Source: Thamnaconus septentrionalis (lineage: Eukaryota > Chordata > Actinopteri > Tetraodontiformes > Monacanthidae). Taken from it: a stretch of DNA of 64,000 bases. The notes beneath the pieces were generated by a model that had not been told where the DNA came from, did no database searches, and saw only the letters and a program-made list of their open reading frames with translations. The DNA is taken from positions 17,692,501 to 17,756,500 of the forward strand of contig CM020517.1 of NCBI GenBank assembly GCA_009823395.1. The letters are read 5' to 3'. The translations under genes were made by a program, and so were the position numbers. Shown one piece after another: positions 57,061 through 64,000 of this stretch; positions within the stretch are counted from its first letter, which is position 1, and every line of letters begins with the position of its first letter.

Positions 57061-60000
57061 CCGGGCAGGTTTGGGTTTCCACAGATTGACCCCTGGACAT
57101 GAAGGGCAGTTTGTAGGATGCTATGTGCTAACGCGGAAAAACAGGGAGTGTGTGCGCGTACAGCCGTCAGAGTCTGGCGTAAACACACGACGTGAATGCG
57201 TGCGTGACCAGAGCAACCGCGGCAGGACAGGCAAGACTATATTGATAGAGGATTGCGAGCGGGACCTTTGCCCTCCTCGCCGCTCGCGGCTTCTAATGAT
57301 CTTGATTTAGCGAGAGGAGCGGCTGCTTGTTTACCTGCCCAGAAAAGAAGCATTTTGTTTGCAATTCAAGCACTAGGAAGGAAGGAAAAGTGGACAAACA
57401 GGAGGTTTTTAACAACTTAATTCAGACTTTGATGCTAGGAGTCCGGTCAAAAGTGGATCTGGACCTATTGTTCTGCTGGAAAAAGCTAAACAATGATCCA
57501 TTATGTCCACATCCGCTTCCTCAATTACACACGACCGAGTTCAACTAAGTAGCTTTTAAATTTAATGTCAACCTTTATATCATCATGTCATGGACCAGGT
57601 CAGTCCTCAATAAAGTATCTATCTGTATCAATAAGTTACCTGAACAACGTAACTGTATTCACATTAGGCTGAAACTTTATAGCGTCCTGAGATTAAATTC
57701 ATAAAACGGCAGGTGTGGTCACTTGGCCCAGAAGAAGAAACAGATTAAACTCCTGTAATTTAAATCAACTCCATTCCGACTAAAAAAAGGCCCAATGCGA
57801 TCAAAATTTCAATTGGATCAGAGGAGGTGCCGTGACTGCATTTTTGATCCAATCAACGTCACGCGAATGTGTAACGCAACAACGGTTTCCACGGCACGGA
57901 TAGAGAAAATGCCTTTATTTTGTGTTTACCTGAACAGGACGTTTCACACCATGCAAACAGCAAGCAAGGGCTCGATTTGAGCGGCATGTGTAGTTGGCCA
58001 AAAGCTGTAACACTTTGTGGATGCATTTTCAGTCCAACCTGGTCGGGGGGGAATTGAACTACAGACCCCGCAGTCTTAAGACGCTTTTTCTGGAAATTTT
58101 TCTGTCGAGGAGATGCTTAAAAAAAAAAACGTTGCTTTCATCGGAAAAAAACACAAAAAGGCGCCTGTCGTGTTTCCCCAGTGGAGGAGTTACCCAGCAG
58201 CCACTGCTGTTGGCCCATAAGCTCGTGGGGTTAAACGTTACATAAAGGATTACAGTGGGAGGAGATGACAAACGCAGACTGTCAAAACATCTGTTCTGTG
58301 CGGACATCAAAAATGGGGGGAAAAAGCACTCAACCTAGTAACATGCTGTCAGATGACAACAAGGCTCTGATCAGCACTAGTTTCCCCTCACTGCCATCCA
58401 CGTAGTGCAAGCGGACCAGACAGAGACCATCACCAATCCAACACTGACTGCCGCCACAATGATCCACGCGTGTCGGGACGATATTTGGATTCAAAGAGTT
58501 TCAATAGTTTGTCAGAAGGTTTGTGATCGGATTCATCCACTGCTATTCTATTAAAAATACCACTTCAGAGAAAAAAATACAATACAGTGATTGGCCCAGG
58601 GTGCCGCACAGAGTAACTGTGCAGGGTGCACTGCTTATCGTAGCTTCCTGACAGGACCAACCAACAGCTGAAGAACATCCTGTGGTTTTATATTCACAGA
58701 AACTAAAGCTGGCAGCGTGAGCTGATGACGCTAGCACTCACAACTGGAAACAAGCGGCAGCAGGTTCTGCCGTCATCTTTCATCAATGCGCGAAATCACT
58801 GTACCTTCTCCGTTAGGCAACACAATGTTGTTAAAAGTTTAAAGGTCCAACATTGACCAGTTACTGGATTTATGAGTTTCTCAACATACTGTCCCAGCAG
58901 AAAACCATCTCGCCCACCTGCACAACCACTAAACACCTTCATTAGAACAGGGGCATGGTTTATTTGTGGTGCGACAAAGTGTTGAAGCGGGTTGCAACCT
59001 TCTTCTGAAGAGCCAAATGACCTGAAAATACAAACAATTTCACTTCCTCAACATGAGTCAATCATTTGCTCTTCTTTACTTAATTTCCCTATTCGCCTTT
59101 TCACACTCTGCACTCTTGTTCACCCCGCCTTTCCTAAACATCTTGAACTATTTCCTCCATTTCTAGGGCTAGTCACCAAAAGAAAACGTCAATCGACTGT
59201 AGGTCTGTCAATGCGCCGACAAACAATGTCACTTCCTGTTTGAGAGTGTAACACAGGAGTCACAAATGTAAGCGGCGGCATCACACAGAACGACACACAC
59301 TTGCAGCGTACAAGAAGCACCACGTGCTAATTTCAGTGGGCAGCAGGCGGCCGGGGGGGGTTGTGTAATGGAAAAAAAAAATTCAAATATACCTCCAACA
59401 TATTCTTGACTCAGATGCAAAAAATAAAAAAAAAAAAAAAATGTCCCTGCTCCTATCTCAGGTCTCATGTAGGCTCCCAGGCTGCTGTCAATCATTAACC
59501 AGCAGCACTCTCCCTGGGTAAACTTTGCCCCCGGCTACTGTAGCCGAGCATATGGCAGGTGGTGGCGCCGACGAGGCTCCAGTGACTTTCCCTTCCTGCG
59601 GGCCGGGGCCGCCATGGTTTAGCACTGCTTGATCAGGAGGTGAGACTGGGGGGTGGGGGGGAGGGGCCCTCAGTGCCTTCCAGTTGATATCAACTTGATT
59701 AACTTCATGTTGCATTTGGCAGGTGATACAGACAGGACCTTAAAGTCTTTCTGTGTGAGAATGCCTTTGCACAACACGTGTCGATGTCTTATTTTGGTTT
59801 CATTCCATTGGATGGCTCAGGTTGTTTAGTGCAAGCTTTAGGACAGTGCTGAAAAGATCTCGTGATGGACAGAAATTGATGAACTCGAACTACGTCCTGG
59901 CGCCTGGCTGAGAGACGTGCGTACAGATTTAGGTTGTTGACGGATGAGTGAAAAGATGAAGAAGCAACAGCAAATGCTGGCAAATGAATGTAGGGATGAC

Positions 60001-60307
60001 GAGGCTCTCAGCACCAACAGCGCATCTCCAAGAAACCGGACATTAAAAAGAGAATAAAAAAAATCAATGACTAAGAGATGTGATTATCTTAATGTAAGAT
60101 GGTGATGATAAACTCACTTTAAACTTGGCTAAAGTACGATGGCTAAGAAAAAGGCAGCTAAGAATAATAAAATACCTTTAAAATACTGACAAAATACTAA
60201 TAATGACATAATACTAATAAATAACAAGAATACATTAATGACTACCCTCAATGTTAATATTTTTGTTGCATAAATGAGTAACTGTAATTAGTAATAAATA
60301 GGTGCAT

Positions 60308-60328
<21 letters not shown>

Positions 60329-60396
<68 letters not shown>

Positions 60397-60455
60397 TATA
60401 CGTATATATACATATATATATATATACACACACATATATATATATATATATATAT
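60329..60455. repeat. compound (TA)n array
   Basis: About 127 bp of TA with CATA, CGTA and CACACA interruptions, preceded by a (GT)n run at 60308-60328. Confidence 0.95.
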
Positions 60456-61399
60456 CTTTTTTTATAGTACATGTTACATTTTTCCCTTTCAACGTGGCTA
60501 ATAATATCAGGTTTCCTGTGTCTCAGTTGTGTAAGGTGGCCAGTCAAACTGGCAGCGCAGCGTTGTCCAACACTGGCCTGGACATAACAGACAGGTATCG
60601 GCCTCTGACAGCTGATGTGTCACGTCAACACTTTCCCCGAGTCAGTCGCTGCTCCGAGGGACTCGGCTCACCGACGCAGGTGAGAGCGACCGCTTCTGCC
60701 GCAGCAAGAATTCAGCCGCACACCAGAGACGATGAGTCCAAACTAGAGAAAAACCAGTCTGTCAACTCAGTCCACTCATCGACACTGCTGCCGTATTCTC
60801 CCAAACGTCGAGTCAAGCCCACTTCTGTGGCGACAATTTGACTCTTCACGGTACATGAACAGGATTTATTTCGTCAAACTTTTTTTTTTTTTTTTTTTTT
60901 GTCAGGTTTCATCCTTTGCTGCTGCAAAGCTTGACAAATTAAAATTACAAAACATTTTTCAGAGGCGTGAATTCAAAACAAAAACTGCAACAATCAGATG
61001 TTGCGGGTACAACGTGTTTGGTACCAAAGATCGAGCTTCAAGTCGCACTTTGAATAATCTCGGAGAGCAGACAGTAAAACCATGTTGTTTCACGCCGCTG
61101 GAACGGCCTTTAAAAAAAGAAACGGGCAATAGTCTGAAACTAGCATGAGGCTGAATGTCAACAGCGCCTTGACGACAAAGCGCCCGACGAGAATCGTAAA
61201 GAGAAAACCTACTAAATCCACCGGTGAACTTTCCATTCTCCTCTCAGCCAGTGAAAACACTCGTCTTGTGTTACCATTCCTAGTCCATTTTAAGTCTACC
61301 TTTCCATCTGCCTTGCACATACACACACACACACGCGCATGCATGACAGGCCGGCCTGTGCTGCTAGCAGCGGAGAGGGGGGGTGAGCTAACTTCAACA

Positions 61400-61750
61400 C
61401 ACGCTGGGCCGCGCCGCGCTAATAACCCGCCACTCGCACACATGCACAGGCGGCGCTCGGCGTCGACGCACTCACTTTAATCAGCTCTCCTTTCCCTGGT
61501 GGGCACAAAGAGTCGGAGACGGGAGTCATGAACGTCGAGTGGTGAGGCAAACATGTGGACGGCGGAACTGTGAGTGACCCACGCTCCACTTTTAGGCCTG
61601 TTTGAGGGGGTGGGGGGGCAGGAGGAGACGTAAAGAGACACCGCGGGGCTCGGGTTTCTTCCGAGGGGGGGGGGGGGGCGAGGGGGGGTGCAGTGCGTGT
61701 GAGGGTGGGGGCTTCACTGGCCAAAGGAAGTGCCAGGAGAAGCCGTTGGA

Positions 61751-61786
<36 letters not shown>

Positions 61787-62060
61787 CACTGGGACTGCGG
61801 AGACCAGTGTGTGACTTTGTATCTTCACTGAGTGTCTGCAGTTGCTGTAGCGTAAACGAGATGAAGCGGGACACATTCAACCTTATTTTCCAACGCAGAC
61901 GTCTGCAGATTGTTTGAGTTGAGTCACGGCATGAGAGAAACGCTCCCCTCCTCTTCCTCCTCCTCCTCCTCCGCCCCCCACCTCCACCTCGCTTCCTTCC
62001 TCCCAACGTAGAACACGTCCTGGTCCTTCCTGCAGGAGCGCCGGCTCTCTTCGCATTCCT
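61400..62060 (-). other. GC- and CpG-enriched stretch with a donor-like site
   Basis: On the minus strand an open frame ends PPGKGELIK at a good donor-like GTGAGTGCG (61475 downward), and the stretch upstream is GC-rich with (CA)n at 61755-61785 and C runs. The peptide resembles no known family, and the N-terminus of B56-epsilon is not encoded. It could be a non-coding first exon or a chance site. Confidence 0.25.
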
Positions 62061-62346
62061 CCGTCTCTGGGGCAGCATCTCTGTGGAAACCCTCCACGGC
62101 AATGGAACTATGCAGGCATTTAAATCAGACTGCGTTTTTTCCAGTCTTTCGAGACTTTTTTTGTTGTTGATTTTTTTTTACTTTAAAGCTAAACTTAATT
62201 GATTTGTCCCAGTGTGGCTGCATGTTTTGGTATTTTTGACACATTGGAAAAAGTTGCAAAGAGCCCAACTGGAGATACTACAAGTGCACAACAAGAGTTT
62301 GGAAAGAAAAATGTCTTGCTTGCATATCTTTCCTTCTTTCTTTGTT

Positions 62347-62588
62347 TTAAAGGTCCAGTGTGTAAAAGTAAAATAAAAAAGTGGTGCAAAGTGGCAGCTA
62401 ACGAGAAGCAACACCTTTATTGCTCCATATATATAAATATGAGAACCGTTCTAAGGGTAGGAAAACCAAATTATTTTTATTCTACTGTGATTATACACTT
62501 TTATTAATGTATTTATGGGCAGTATATTAAAGCTTTTACCAACATAAAAACTGTAAATCAAGCCAAATGTTACACACTGGACCTTTAA
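62347..62588 (-). mobile_element. TTAA-flanked TIR element (family A), internally deleted copy
   Basis: TTAAAGGTCCAGTGTGTAA at the left and TTACACACTGGACCTTTAA at the right are perfect inverted termini, with TTAA outermost on both sides. The centre keeps the reverse-strand order (TAAGGGTAGGAAAACCAAA, TATTAAAGCTTTTACC). At 242 bp it is about half of full length. Confidence 0.85.
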
Positions 62589-64000
62589 ATGCGAGATAGA
62601 GCTGAAGAGTACTTGAGGTTTGATCCTTTTTGCTGTTCTTCACTCACTTCACTGCACTCACTTTGTGTAACAAAACACAAAAAAAAAAGGACGAGATCAA
62701 ACAAGGTCTTCAAGAACAAGGATATTTATTTCATAATGTACTTTGCCAACGCCTCTGAAAGTACGCGCTGGTGTTTCCTTTAGTGTTTCGCTGGAGACCC
62801 CGTGAGGCGCGGCAGCGTTGGACAGCAATGATAGATCTCACAAACAACTGCCACCACAAGCATGTCCAAACACGCCGAGTCGCTGACTAACAATCCATCC
62901 ATTACTGAGCCTCTGAGACATCGCTCCTTCTTTTACAAGAGAATAAAACAAGAGGGGCGCCGGCCGCAAAATAAAACTGAAGTTCTACCCGGAATGCAGA
63001 CTGATTGGGTGACACCAAATTGAAAAAAGTCCAGTCTCAAGTCAAAGAATTACTGCTGCAACTTCTGACGGTGTGGATTTCTGTTATTGGACACTTTTGC
63101 GATATTCCTCTATATGGATACACGTGAAAAACCACCTGATGAGAGCGTCAAAACCTTTTAGCCATATTTTAGAGGTTTTTACGTTTCCATTACCAGATTT
63201 TGTTACGATATTTAGGTTACGCGCAAGTCTAGGGGTTAATGGAAACGCAGCTAATGACTAGCGTGGTCGCATGACGTATGATGCCATAGGACAGCAGGTT
63301 TGCAGCGCTTGACACGACACTAGCGCCGCCCTCTCTGCGAGCTACGGAAAGACATCTTTGTGCAGGTCTTGGGTGAAACGTTCCAACCGTCTGCATCATC
63401 CCAGAGGAAACTGCTCCCTCCTCTTCTTCCTCCTAGAGGTCTCAGAACGAGAGGCTCTGCCAACAACAGGCTTTATATAATCCACCGTTGCCTTACCGAG
63501 ACCCCGCTTGTCATCTTTGGCTGAATTCTGACCCGATGACAGTGACTAACCCCCACACAAAACCCCCGAGAGGGCGAAGATAAACATGGCATTTGTGCAC
63601 GGGGATGATGTTCTTTTGCCGTCTGCGAGCACCGAGTACAGCGGTCCACATCTACGCCCACCTCTGCCGCTGCCGCTGCCGTTTGTACACATGTATACCT
63701 TGAGGCAAGGAGTAGAACCAAAATGAAACGTGGGCATGGAAACACAGCGTTGCCTGATAATCCATTACCAGTGTGACAAAAAAAAAAGAGGGGAAAATGT
63801 AAATACGCATTCCAGTCAGGGAAAATATGTAGGAGGTAAGATAAGGAAAAGGTAGCTTATGTTGAGCCACGTACCAAGATGGGTAAAAAAAAACAAAAAA
63901 TAAATAAAAAGAATTATTGTAATGATGTTTGAAGTGGTGGGACCCACCATGAGATCCTCCTTGGGGTGTAAAAAACTAATACACAGCTAGAAATCTTTGT

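Noticed and set aside
60235..60841. Open frames rich in Tyr and Ile (up to 179 residues)
   Set aside because: Read through the (TA)n array. The downstream part of the + strand frame has no family resemblance.
61419..62102. 227-residue minus-strand open frame as the ppp2r5e N-terminal exon
   Set aside because: It lacks the expected SRKSVRKARQKR and TPLPLL motifs and includes simple-repeat-coded stretches. Kept only as a low-confidence GC-rich stretch.

Overview
The window looks like nuclear DNA of a ray-finned (teleost) fish. It holds parts of two conserved vertebrate genes with small exons and GT-AG introns. Microsatellites are dense, and non-coding DNA is littered with fish-type transposon debris: Tc1-like miniature elements, a degraded Tc1 transposase, hAT-like and TTAA-flanked terminal-inverted-repeat elements, and LINE-type 3' tails. 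There is no bacterial or phage signal. The compact introns suggest a percomorph-like genome, but the species cannot be named from this.

Left third (1-24.8 kb): the 5' half of kcnh5 (EAG2, an ether-a-go-go voltage-gated K+ channel) on the minus strand. Coding exons 1-5 lie at 24494-24566, 16783-16906, 14481-14587, 11686-11814 and 1635-1750. They join in frame to give residues 1-183: the PAS cap, the whole PAS domain and the linker that leads to S1. The membrane part lies to the left, outside the window. The leader upstream of the ATG is GC-rich, carries a (CAG)10 tract and has an overlapping upstream ORF.

Middle (24.8-38.1 kb): intergenic DNA with no recognisable coding gene. It contains a 185-bp foldback element, two copies of the TTAA-flanked MITE, a LINE-type tail, a pure 144-bp (CT)n array, and a stretch near 35.6 kb with five TAAT-core homeodomain-type motifs that could be an enhancer.

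Right part (38.1-64 kb): ppp2r5e, the epsilon isoform of the B56 regulatory subunit of protein phosphatase 2A, also on the minus strand. Twelve coding exons (48679 down to 40743) were joined by hand. They give exactly 414 residues plus a stop, matching residues 54-467 of the 467-residue human protein. The N-terminal coding exon was not found and probably lies beyond 64 kb, so 48.7-64 kb is read as one large 5' intron. A 3' UTR of about 2.6 kb probably runs to near 38.15 kb.

The two genes have separate jobs (neuronal K+ channel; phosphatase targeting). Their adjacency and shared orientation match human 14q23.2, except that RHOJ and GPHB5, which lie between them in human, are not seen here. No unambiguous new biological system is present. 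The most unusual signals are: long purine tracts that all lie on the + strand of ppp2r5e, so that its pre-mRNA is pyrimidine-rich next to splice sites; an inverted pair of 390-bp Tc1-like MITEs flanking the in-frame PAS exons of kcnh5; a TATA-box promoter candidate antisense inside kcnh5 intron 4; several perfect hairpins; and an overlapping poly-alanine upstream ORF on kcnh5.
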